Source: Pseudolysobacter sp. (GTDB lineage Bacteria; Pseudomonadota; Gammaproteobacteria; Xanthomonadales; Rhodanobacteraceae). From it: DNA of 17,304 bases. Made by a program: the position numbers and the translations under genes. The notes under the pieces were generated by a model. It worked only from the letters and a program-made list of their open reading frames with translations. It made no database searches and was not told where the DNA came from. Positions 1 to 6,826 of this stretch are shown piece by piece (the first letter of the stretch is position 1; every line of letters starts with the position of its first letter). The DNA is taken from positions 1-17,304 of the forward strand of contig JANXUW010000241.1 of the NCBI GenBank assembly GCA_025351985.1, written 5' to 3'.

Positions 1-485
1 ACAGTAGTCAGGGTTCGGGCAGTGCCTTTGTGGCGTTGCGCGGCCTCGGGCAACGACGTCCGCTGCTGCTGATTGATGGTCAGCGAGTCTCGAGCAATGA
101 TACTGATGCCGTTCCGAGCAATCGCGTGGAGCGTATCGACGTGTTGCCTTATGGCGCATGCGCCGTGTACGGAGCGGAGGCGATCGGCGGCGTGGTCAAC
201 TTCATCATGCGTTCCGACTTTCGTTATGCCGGGCCTGGCATGGATCACGAAATCCCCGATCAAACCGTCATGCCGCAAGAGAGGTCTATCGCGGCCTTCG
301 CTGACATTTTTCACGGCGACGATAATCCCGCGCAATTTGCCGCTGCTCCCGACAGGAAGCAGCCGGTGAGGGACGATCGCCCGACCATAAAACGCGACTC
401 GCGCGCGGACTTTTCCGTGTCGCATTTCGCCCGCTGTGCGAGCACCGCCGGTGCGTTAGACAAGATGACGTCGGCGGCGGCTTAA
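1..485 (+). pseudogene. TonB-dependent receptor plug-domain relic
   Basis: The frame is open from the left edge and closes at TAA 483-485. Roughly the first 75 codons match the plug domain of outer-membrane TonB-dependent receptors: the pattern ALRGLGQRR, LLLIDGQRVSSND, an S/N-rich hinge, VERIDVLPYGACAVYGAEAIGG and VVNFIMRSDF is close to the family consensus. After about position 235 the reading frame no longer resembles a beta-barrel, and it stops about 85 codons later, whereas intact receptors have about 700-1000 residues. A different frame at about 491-525 reads SPPFANYGG, similar to the NPPFxNYGG-like segment near the C-terminus of some such receptors, so the plug and tail may be joined by a large internal deletion; that part is weak. 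Neighbouring KduD and KdgK relics suggest the receptor once imported uronate oligosaccharides. The upstream part lies outside the window, so an intact N-terminus cannot be excluded, but a functional barrel can. Confidence 0.75.
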
Positions 486-525
486 TCTCGACGTGGTCAC
501 CGCCGTTTGCCAACTATGGCGGCGC

Positions 526-795
526 TCAGCGCGCGAGCCAGCCGCCGTCGACCGCCAACACGGCACCGTGCACGTAGTCGGCGGCGCGTGAGGCGAGCAA
601 CACCGCCGCACCGCCGAGATCGGCCGGATCGCCCCAGCGTGCCGCCGGAATGCGTTCGAAGATGGTTCGATTACGCACCTCGCCCTCGCGCAATGCGGTC
701 GTAATTGTTGGTCGCGAAATAGCCCGCTGCGATCGCGTTGACGTTGATGCCGTGCGCCGCCCATTCGTTCGCCGCTTTTCCGCAACGCAAGCGCA
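526..795 (-). pseudogene. kduD: KduD relic (C-terminal part of 2-deoxy-D-gluconate 3-dehydrogenase)
   Basis: On the minus strand two adjacent frames together read a KduD-like short-chain dehydrogenase C-terminus: [20 protein letters not shown] in the first, then after about position 704 [33 protein letters not shown] and [17 protein letters not shown], ending at TGA (528-526). The last residues are the characteristic KduD ending. One extra base in the run at about 703-706 shifts the frame and would cause early termination. The N-terminal Rossmann nucleotide-binding motif and the catalytic Tyr-x3-Lys region are absent. An intact KduD has about 250 residues; fewer than 90 remain. In intact pathways KduD interconverts the diketo acid from pectin breakdown with 2-keto-3-deoxygluconate. 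The upstream limit near 785-795 is approximate, because the alignment blurs at the junction with the kinase relic. Confidence 0.8.
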
Positions 796-812
796 TCGCT
801 GCGACCCAGCGC

Positions 813-1106
813 CGTCAACATAGCGTCGACCATCACGAGCTCTCGGCCACGCTGTTCACTCGCGACAACAGATTGGAGACGCCGAGTTACAGCGTCACGC
901 CGATTATCGGTCGCGTCGGTGGCGGCGATGCGTTTGCGGCAGGCATGCTGCACGGCTTGTGCAGTGGAATGAACGATGCCGACAGCTTGAATTTCGGCCT
1001 CGCCGCGGCCTGCCTGAAACATTCGGTGCCGGCCGATTTCCTGCGACTCGAAATAGCCGATGTGGCCGCGTTTCTCGGCGAGCAGCGTTTTGATATTCGA
1101 CGCTAG
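813..1106 (+). pseudogene. kdgK: 2-keto-3-deoxygluconate kinase relic (PfkB family, C-terminal part)
   Basis: About 97 codons ending at TAG 1104-1106 match the C-terminal third of a PfkB-family sugar kinase of the KdgK type. The segment has [12 protein letters not shown], then TPIIGRVGGGDAFAAGMLHG, which contains the PfkB signature with the catalytic base Asp in GGGD, then AAACLKHSVPADF and a final EIADVAAFL helix. The ACLKHxxPxDF block is typical of the KdgK subgroup found in uronate-degrading bacteria. Family members have about 340 residues; here the sugar-binding N-terminal two thirds is missing and no ribosome-binding site precedes the fragment. It abuts the truncated 5' side of the kduD relic in divergent orientation, which suggests one deletion removed both 5' ends. 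The start at 813 is approximate. Confidence 0.75.
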
Positions 1107-1280
1107 ATCCGCGTCGCCGCCCAACTGCACGACCCGACGACTCGGCAAAGCTTGCATGACAAAGGCATAATTGCCGCACATGCGTTTTACAGGCATCATG
1201 CACGCCATGCCGCGCTCGGGAACGCGCGGTGAAGCGCTCACTCGAGCGCATGGCAACAGTCGCAATTCGTGGGGAAGGCG

Positions 1281-2696
1281 ATGGTTTTCAATTCACTGAC
1301 GTTTGTGGTTTTTTTTGCGCTTGTGCTCGCACTGCACGCGCTGCCGTTTTCGTGGCGTGTGAAAAAAATCAATCTGCTGCTAGCAAGTTATCTGTTCTAC
1401 GCGGCGTGGAATCCGCCGTTCGTCGTATTGCTGTGGCTGTCGACTGTGGTCGATTGGTACGCGGCGCAGCGCATCGTGCATTCGCAGATCGCATCACGCC
1501 GCCGCGCGTGGATGTTGTTGTCGGTGATCGCCAATCTCGGCGTGCTCGCCTATTTCAAATACGGCACGTTCCTGCTCGATAATTTTCGTGTGCTGATGGC
1601 CGCAGCCGGTGTCGATTATCAGCCGCCGGATTTCGCCATCGTGCTGCCGGTCGGCATCTCGTTCTACACCTTTGCGACGATGTCCTACACGCTGGATGTG
1701 TATCTGCGTCGGGCCGAACCGACGCGGGAGTTTCTCGACTTCGCGCTGTTCGTCACGTTTTTTCCGCACCTCGTTGCCGGGCCGATCATGCGCCCGACCG
1801 AACTCGTGCCGCAGTTCGAAAAACCGCGTCGCGCCAGTGCCGATCAACTGCGCTTTGGCCTTGCCCTGATCACGCTCGGGTTGTTTGAAAAAGTCGTACT
1901 CGCCGACGGTTTTCTCGCCGGTGCGGCGGAACTCGTTTACGACGGCGCGCGGATTCCCGGCGCGCTCGATGCGTGGGCCGCGACGCTCGCATTCAGCGGC
2001 CAGATCTTCTGCGATTTCGCCGGTTATTCGACCACCGCCATCGGCGTGGCGATGTGTCTTGGATTCGCGTTGCCGGACAACTTCCGCTTTCCGTATGCGG
2101 CAATCGGTTTCTCGGATTTCTGGCGGCGCTGGCACATCACTTTGTCATCGTATCTGCGCGATTACCTGTACATCCCGCTCGGCGGCAATCGGCATGGCGA
2201 AGCGCGCACTTACCTGAGCCTGATGGCGACGATGCTGCTCGGTGGCTTGTGGCACGGCGCGAGCTGGACGTTTGTCGTCTGGGGTGGTCTGCACGGGTTT
2301 TATCTGGGCGTCGAGCGCGCCTTGCGACGACGTTTTTCCGCCTATCGTCCGAACGCGCTTGCGTTGTTTGGCTTCGCTGTACTGACGTATGTATTGATCA
2401 ACGTGACGTGGGTATTTTTCCGCGCCAAGGGTTTCGCCAAGGCGTGGCTGGTATTGAGCGGCATGCTCGGAATGAACACGGCCGCGGTGCCGATCATTTC
2501 CGCGGTGCAGCTGATTATCGTCGCGGTCATCATCGGCGGGCTCGTCACGACACATTGGCTGATGCGCAACAGCACTCTCGAAACGTTGATCGCGCGCACT
2601 CCGGTCGCACTGCTCACGATGGTGTGGGCCTGCATGGCATTCGCCATCCTCATCGAACAAGGCAGCGGCAATGCGTTCATCTATTTCCAGTTCTAA
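1281..2696 (+). CDS. MBOAT-family membrane O-acyltransferase (AlgI/DltB type)
   Basis: A 471-residue polytopic membrane protein that probably passes acetyl (acyl) groups across the inner membrane for O-acetylation of an exported or surface glycan. The sequence shows about a dozen hydrophobic segments, the MBOAT block WRRWHITLSSYLRDYLYIPL (Trp281 onward, His285) and GGLWHGASW with the presumed catalytic His325, both in the expected order and spacing. Length fits AlgI-like proteins. ATG 1281 is preferred over GTG 1269: it gives the usual hydrophobic start MVFNSLTFVVFF and has a purine-rich GGGGAAGG immediately upstream. The stop lies within the next gene, an SGNH-like partner, a common arrangement in acetylation systems. 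The preceding 170 bases (1107-1280) hold no gene or clear promoter that I can support. The glycan is unknown; no alginate or cellulose synthesis genes are visible, so I give no gene symbol. Confidence 0.92.
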   Translation: MVFNSLTFVVFFALVLALHALPFSWRVKKINLLLASYLFYAAWNPPFVVLLWLSTVVDWYAAQRIVHSQIASRRRAWMLLSVIANLGVLAYFKYGTFLLDNFRVLMAAAGVDYQPPDFAIVLPVGISFYTFATMSYTLDVYLRRAEPTREFLDFALFVTFFPHLVAGPIMRPTELVPQFEKPRRASADQLRFGLALITLGLFEKVVLADGFLAGAAELVYDGARIPGALDAWAATLAFSGQIFCDFAGYSTTAIGVAMCLGFALPDNFRFPYAAIGFSDFWRRWHITLSSYLRDYLYIPLGGNRHGEARTYLSLMATMLLGGLWHGASWTFVVWGGLHGFYLGVERALRRRFSAYRPNALALFGFAVLTYVLINVTWVFFRAKGFAKAWLVLSGMLGMNTAAVPIISAVQLIIVAVIIGGLVTTHWLMRNSTLETLIARTPVALLTMVWACMAFAILIEQGSGNAFIYFQF

Positions 2697-3915
2697 TAAA
2701 GCAGGTTCTGATAAAGCCAGTTCTGATAAAGCCGGTTCTGAGAAAGTCGGCACGCATGAATCCGTGCCCGAGCGATTGACCGCGGCGGATCGTCCCGGCG
2801 TGGCGCAGCCCGTGCCGGAACGTCCGATTCCGCCGCGGCCATGGCGCGCCATGTTTATCGTTGCGCTCGCGCTGACGCTGCTGTTGACCGGGCTGTGGGA
2901 ATGGCGCATGCGCAAGCTCGGACTCGAACCGGGCGATCTCGGCGATGGACCGTCGGCGTGGGCCGAACAACGTCGGCGTATCGATACCGAAGATGTCGCC
3001 GTGGCGATCGTCGGCGATTCGCGTATCTTGTTCGATACCGATCTTGATCGCTTCACCGCACTCACCGGCGTGCGTCCCGTGCAACTGGCGTTGGAAGGCA
3101 CCAATGCGCGCCCGTTTCTGGAAAATCTCGCCGCCGATCCGAACTTCAAAGGCCTCGCGATCGTCGGCATCGCCGATCTTTCGTATTTCCGCAAGGAAAC
3201 CGGGTTGATGGGCGATGCGCTGAATCGTTATCGCTATGAATCGCCGGCGCAACACATCTCGTTCTGGTTGTATCGCGACTTGGCGCGTGTGCTCGGATTT
3301 CTCGACGAGAATTATCGGCTCAGCAAACTTGTATTGCGACTCGATCCCGATCTGCGTGCCGGCGTCAAAGGCCCGTACGATTCGGTCTGGAAAATCATCG
3401 TCAATGCGGACGATCGGCAGGCCTGGATGTGGCCGCGCATCGAGCACGACGATTACTTGCGCGAGCACGCCCGCGTGATCTGGACCGGCCTGCTATTCGC
3501 TGGCCCGCCGATTGCCGATGACATCATCACGATGACCCTCGCGACCACACGCAAGGCCGTGGCCGCGATCCGCGCGCGCGGTGGCGAAGTGGTGTTCGTG
3601 CGGCCACCGTCGGATCCGGTATTGCGCGCGATCGAAGAGCCTCGCCTGCCGCGTGCCAAGGGCTGGGATGCATTACTCGCCGGCGCCGATGTGCGCGGCA
3701 TCCATTTCGACGATGATGCGGCAATGCAGGGTTTGAACCTGCCCGAGTATTCGCATCTCACACGCGCATGCGCCACGGTGTTTACCGATGCTTACGTGCG
3801 GCGCCTTGTACAACTTACCTCGCGACTGACACTGCGTGCCGACGCCCCAGCGCCGCTCGCGCCACACGACTGTTTATCGCAGGCGACTGTTGCCTCGGCG
3901 CAGGCCGCGCAGTAG
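2671..3915 (+). CDS. Membrane-anchored SGNH-hydrolase-like partner of the MBOAT acyltransferase
   Basis: A 414-residue protein with a hydrophilic, repeat-encoded N-terminus (residues 8-26), one membrane segment (about 61-77) and a periplasmic C-terminal domain. SGNH-like features are VAIVGDSR (Ser117 in GDS), GTN (Asn145) and a late SHL (His362). The residue three before this His is Glu359 rather than the usual Asp, so the acid of the catalytic dyad is uncertain. SGNH-like proteins next to MBOAT acyltransferases, such as AlgX/AlgJ, commonly accept the acetyl group and place it on the glycan; that role is inferred. ATG 2671 overlaps the upstream gene by 26 bases and has AAGG 9 bases upstream, which supports translational coupling. 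An in-frame GTG at 2764 would remove the repeats and is the alternative start. The C-terminal 30 residues are Ala/Pro-rich and probably disordered. Confidence 0.82.
   Translation: MRSSISSSNKAGSDKASSDKAGSEKVGTHESVPERLTAADRPGVAQPVPERPIPPRPWRAMFIVALALTLLLTGLWEWRMRKLGLEPGDLGDGPSAWAEQRRRIDTEDVAVAIVGDSRILFDTDLDRFTALTGVRPVQLALEGTNARPFLENLAADPNFKGLAIVGIADLSYFRKETGLMGDALNRYRYESPAQHISFWLYRDLARVLGFLDENYRLSKLVLRLDPDLRAGVKGPYDSVWKIIVNADDRQAWMWPRIEHDDYLREHARVIWTGLLFAGPPIADDIITMTLATTRKAVAAIRARGGEVVFVRPPSDPVLRAIEEPRLPRAKGWDALLAGADVRGIHFDDDAAMQGLNLPEYSHLTRACATVFTDAYVRRLVQLTSRLTLRADAPAPLAPHDCLSQATVASAQAAQ
2687..2746 (+). repeat. Four tandem 15-bp repeats across a gene overlap
   Basis: Four units of 15 bases with consensus CCAGTTCTGATAAAG: 2687-2701, 2702-2716, 2717-2731 and 2732-2746. 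Adjacent units differ at 1-3 positions. The first unit contains the stop codon of the acyltransferase. In the SGNH gene the units encode the pentapeptides SSNKA, GSDKA, SSDKA and GSEKV. In the acyltransferase frame each unit carries stop codons (TAA or TGA, mostly doubled), so copy-number change would never extend that protein and would add or remove only five residues in the other. Confidence 0.9.
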
Positions 3916-3960
3916 CGATATATTTTCTCACTCCGCCAGCAACGAGTTGCATCGTGCGTC

Positions 3961-5097
3961 TTATTCGAACCCGGTCGCGAAAATACGCTCGCGGGTTGAT
4001 TCATACGCACCGACATCGATGATGCCCAAGCCGACACGTGGGTTGCCATCCAGATCGTAGCTGCTGGACCCGCCGAACGGTGCGTTCAAACCGCGATTGA
4101 CCAGCGGCGAACCGGCGGCGGGACGAAAATCCAGCGCACCAATGAAACGTGGATCTATGCCGGGATCGTTGCCGACATCGGCCTGGACAATCGGCGCAGT
4201 GACGATACTGCTGTAACCCCACGAGCCCAGGTTGCTGTATAGCCAGATGTGAATCGGGTCGCTGGAGTTGCGACTGTTGAAGTCGATCCCGCCAACGATG
4301 GCATTGTTCACCAGTCGGAATGCGGTGCCGCCGGCTGAATCGAGCAAGGCACCGAAACCCGAGCCATTGAGCGACAGCGAGTTGTTGTGCATGTAGACGG
4401 TTTGCGTCGGGTACTCGGCGAAGACCGCGAGGTTCGCATAATTGCTGCTGGAATCGCCGATCACGTTATTGATGAAATAGACGTTGGCAAAGCTGTTCAA
4501 GGTGACTACGTTGGTGAAGATGCTGAGCGGCGGCTGCCTCATGTTGTGGCTGCTCAGAACAATGACATTCTGCATGCGCAGATCCTGTTCGAGCGCGCCG
4601 AACAGCGCCACCGCGGCCGATTCGCCATTGGTGCTGGTCGCGCCGTTGCGCAAGGTCAGATTGCTGATCGACAGCTCCGTACCCGGAGCATCGCCGGTGT
4701 TGCTGATACTGAGCACGGCTGTGACGTTTTGGCCATCCAGAATCGTGGTGCCGGCTTGCGGGTGCTGAAAGTCGCAAGGGTCATGATCAAGATACCAGCC
4801 GCCGGAAATGCTCAGGTTGTGCGGCTGCGCGGTGTTGTAGCTGAACATCTGCCCGCCGGTGAAATACGTGCCTTGCATCAGCCGGATTTCGTCGATGAAA
4901 TTTGCGCTGACGGCGGCGTCGATCAACGCCTGGCGCAGCTCGGTCTCGTTGCTTACGCAGACCGGATCCGCATGACAAATTCCATTGGCAAACCAGATCA
5001 GTACGAAGCCGAGGATGCGCAAAGATGGCAAACGGGATACGCCGCTGTTTGGTCGGGTCGCGCGGCGCAGCCATCGATGGGCATGGTCGCTACTCAT
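3961..5097 (-). CDS. Secreted right-handed beta-helix protein, third gene of the operon
   Basis: A 378-residue protein with a long, basic n-region followed by the hydrophobic stretch ILGFVLIWFANGICHA, probably cleaved before DPVC. The mature part has the feel of a right-handed parallel beta-helix: recurring short strands such as LSISGGWYLD, ELSISNLTLRNGA and FANVYFINNVIG with many Asn turns. It then has a C-terminal GNPRVGLGIIDVGAYE segment, which is common at the end of such surface proteins. The last nine residues ERIFATGFE carry the tail shared with other proteins here. ATG 5097 overlaps the stop of the preceding gene as ATGAGTAG, so translation is probably coupled; no strong Shine-Dalgarno is seen. 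In-frame TTG codons just before the hydrophobic core are alternative starts. No catalytic residues of polysaccharide lyases can be assigned, so no enzymatic role is claimed. The gene converges with the SGNH gene 45 bases away. Confidence 0.82.
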   Translation of the reverse strand: MSSDHAHRWLRRATRPNSGVSRLPSLRILGFVLIWFANGICHADPVCVSNETELRQALIDAAVSANFIDEIRLMQGTYFTGGQMFSYNTAQPHNLSISGGWYLDHDPCDFQHPQAGTTILDGQNVTAVLSISNTGDAPGTELSISNLTLRNGATSTNGESAAVALFGALEQDLRMQNVIVLSSHNMRQPPLSIFTNVVTLNSFANVYFINNVIGDSSSNYANLAVFAEYPTQTVYMHNNSLSLNGSGFGALLDSAGGTAFRLVNNAIVGGIDFNSRNSSDPIHIWLYSNLGSWGYSSIVTAPIVQADVGNDPGIDPRFIGALDFRPAAGSPLVNRGLNAPFGGSSSYDLDGNPRVGLGIIDVGAYESTRERIFATGFE

Positions 5098-6826
5098 AAC
5101 CGCCGCCGAAAATGTGATCCGACTCGAATGCGCCGATATCAAATCGGCCGTAAAGATTGCCGTGTTGCGCATCGTCGAAACCGCGCGTGTACAGTGCCAG
5201 ATCGTTGAAATCGTCGTTGAGCGTGTTGGCGTTGTCGCAATAATCGGTGGCCAGCGATTTCGAGCGCAGGCGGTAATCGAACTTCGCCGGATTGTTGAAA
5301 CCCGGCACTCCGACCTGGCTGCGGGTACCCATCGTCAACGCGGAATTGCTGCTGATCACGCAATCGGTTTGATAACTGGTGGCGCCGCCTTGAAACACGA
5401 TAGGCACGCCCGCCGCGCTTTGCAGAATCGACGACAGCAATGTCAGCGAACTGCCGGCGCCACTGTACGAATATATTTCCATGGGCGACGATCCGCTGGC
5501 ATGGATGTTGTCGGCGAGCGTGCTGTAGCTGATGCGCATATCGGCGCCAGCGCTCATATTGATCGTGCTGCACGGCTGGAAGTTCGAGCTGTGGACGCAG
5601 TTGTTGCGGCTGATCAGTGCGCCCTGCAGACGTATCGTGTTTGGCGGATTCGGCGCGCCGGCAATACTTCCAGCGTTGATCGCGGAACCGGCGTCGGCCG
5701 AGTTTTGCAGTACCGCCGTCTGGATCAGCCGCACGGTGCCGACCTGCACATTGATCGCGCCGCCCGCTGCAACGTAATTGCTGTGTGGATCGACGCTGTT
5801 ACCGCGGATCACATTGCATTGCAGATAATTCGCGCATTGTGGCACCGCCGGGCTGCCCGGAAAATCGCGCGACATCTGCAGGTTGCTGCCGTTATACATG
5901 AACACCGCGCCGCCGGAATTTGCCGCACTGTTGCTGGTGAGGCTGGTTTCCTTCGCGATCAAACTCACGCTCGGGCCGTCGAGATAAACACCGCCGCCTC
6001 GATCATCCGCGCGATTGTTGCTGATCGACAATCCGCTGATCGGTGGGCGCGGATCGCCGGCCTGGTATTGCCATGGGCTGATAAGAATATCCAGCGGCGT
6101 GGTGCCGAAACGCGTGCCATAAATGCCGCCGCCCAATCCCGAAGGCAGGTTGGCCGGATCGTACTGAGCAAGATTGGAGCCGATCGTGGTGCGATCGTTC
6201 TGGATGCGCACCGTGCCGCCTTGCAGGTACATGCCGCCGCCCAGGCGCCGCGCGGTGTTGTTGAGAATGGCGACATCCTTGCCGATCGCGAGTATCGCCT
6301 GCGCGCTCGAAATTCCGCCGCCGTAAGTGGCCTTGTTGTCGTGCATGGCCACGCCTTCGATCAACACGTACGCAGTGCCGAGAATATGCACGGCGCCGCC
6401 GAACGGCGCATCGCCGCCGCTCAAATCGAGATGGCGCAAAGTGATTTCGCGTCCGCTGGAAGGGCCGGTCTGGATGTCGATCACGCTGTGCGCATAATCG
6501 CCGACGATGCTCGCCGACGGGCCGGGTGAGGAAAGATCGCAATCGTCGTAACCGCCTTCGATCAACACCGATTGATTGCCGACGACCAGCGCCTGATTGG
6601 TATAACTACTGGTGTTGGTGACAAACACGTAATCCAGATCCGGACCGTTCGCGAGTGCGGCATCGAGTGCCGACTGGATCGTCTCGTACTCGCAGTGGCC
6701 GTGGCCGCCCTGGGTGTTGCCGACGATGAAATATTGCGGGCTTGCCTGCGCTGCGACCGCTGCGATCAGCGCGATCAGCGCGGCTGTGGTTCGGATCAAA
6801 CTGGCGTGCTTGTGACGATGAATCAT
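5090..6826 (-). CDS. Secreted right-handed beta-helix protein with GG-rich coils, second gene of the operon
   Basis: A 578-residue protein with a clear signal peptide (basic MIHRHKHASLIR, then a hydrophobic core ending AAQA before SPQY). An early segment, CEYETIQSALDAAL, resembles the opening of many beta-helix proteins. It is followed by repeated coils with GGG-I/V/M-Y motifs (YGGGISS, LGGGMYLQGG, GLGGGIYG, RGGGVYLDG, SGGAVFMYN, AGGAINV). These resemble the GGAI-type repeats of polymorphic outer-membrane and similar surface proteins. Several Cys residues sit in the mature region. It ends ESDHIFGGGYE, matching the shared tail. The start codon overlaps the previous gene's stop as ATGA (6826-6823). 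A much longer upstream frame that reads into the previous gene is not real coding sequence. It probably acts outside the cell or on the outer surface; the ligand is unknown. Confidence 0.87.
   Translation of the reverse strand: MIHRHKHASLIRTTAALIALIAAVAAQASPQYFIVGNTQGGHGHCEYETIQSALDAALANGPDLDYVFVTNTSSYTNQALVVGNQSVLIEGGYDDCDLSSPGPSASIVGDYAHSVIDIQTGPSSGREITLRHLDLSGGDAPFGGAVHILGTAYVLIEGVAMHDNKATYGGGISSAQAILAIGKDVAILNNTARRLGGGMYLQGGTVRIQNDRTTIGSNLAQYDPANLPSGLGGGIYGTRFGTTPLDILISPWQYQAGDPRPPISGLSISNNRADDRGGGVYLDGPSVSLIAKETSLTSNSAANSGGAVFMYNGSNLQMSRDFPGSPAVPQCANYLQCNVIRGNSVDPHSNYVAAGGAINVQVGTVRLIQTAVLQNSADAGSAINAGSIAGAPNPPNTIRLQGALISRNNCVHSSNFQPCSTINMSAGADMRISYSTLADNIHASGSSPMEIYSYSGAGSSLTLLSSILQSAAGVPIVFQGGATSYQTDCVISSNSALTMGTRSQVGVPGFNNPAKFDYRLRSKSLATDYCDNANTLNDDFNDLALYTRGFDDAQHGNLYGRFDIGAFESDHIFGGGYE

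Noticed and set aside
456..1265. Long minus-strand frame of about 269 codons across the relic region
   Set aside because: It runs in the wrong frame across the conserved KduD ending and antisense to the KdgK end; composition is Arg-rich as expected of a shadow in GC-rich DNA.
3916..3960. Bidirectional terminator between the SGNH gene and the beta-helix gene
   Set aside because: Only GCAAC-GA-GTTGC is seen, with too small a loop and no T-tract.
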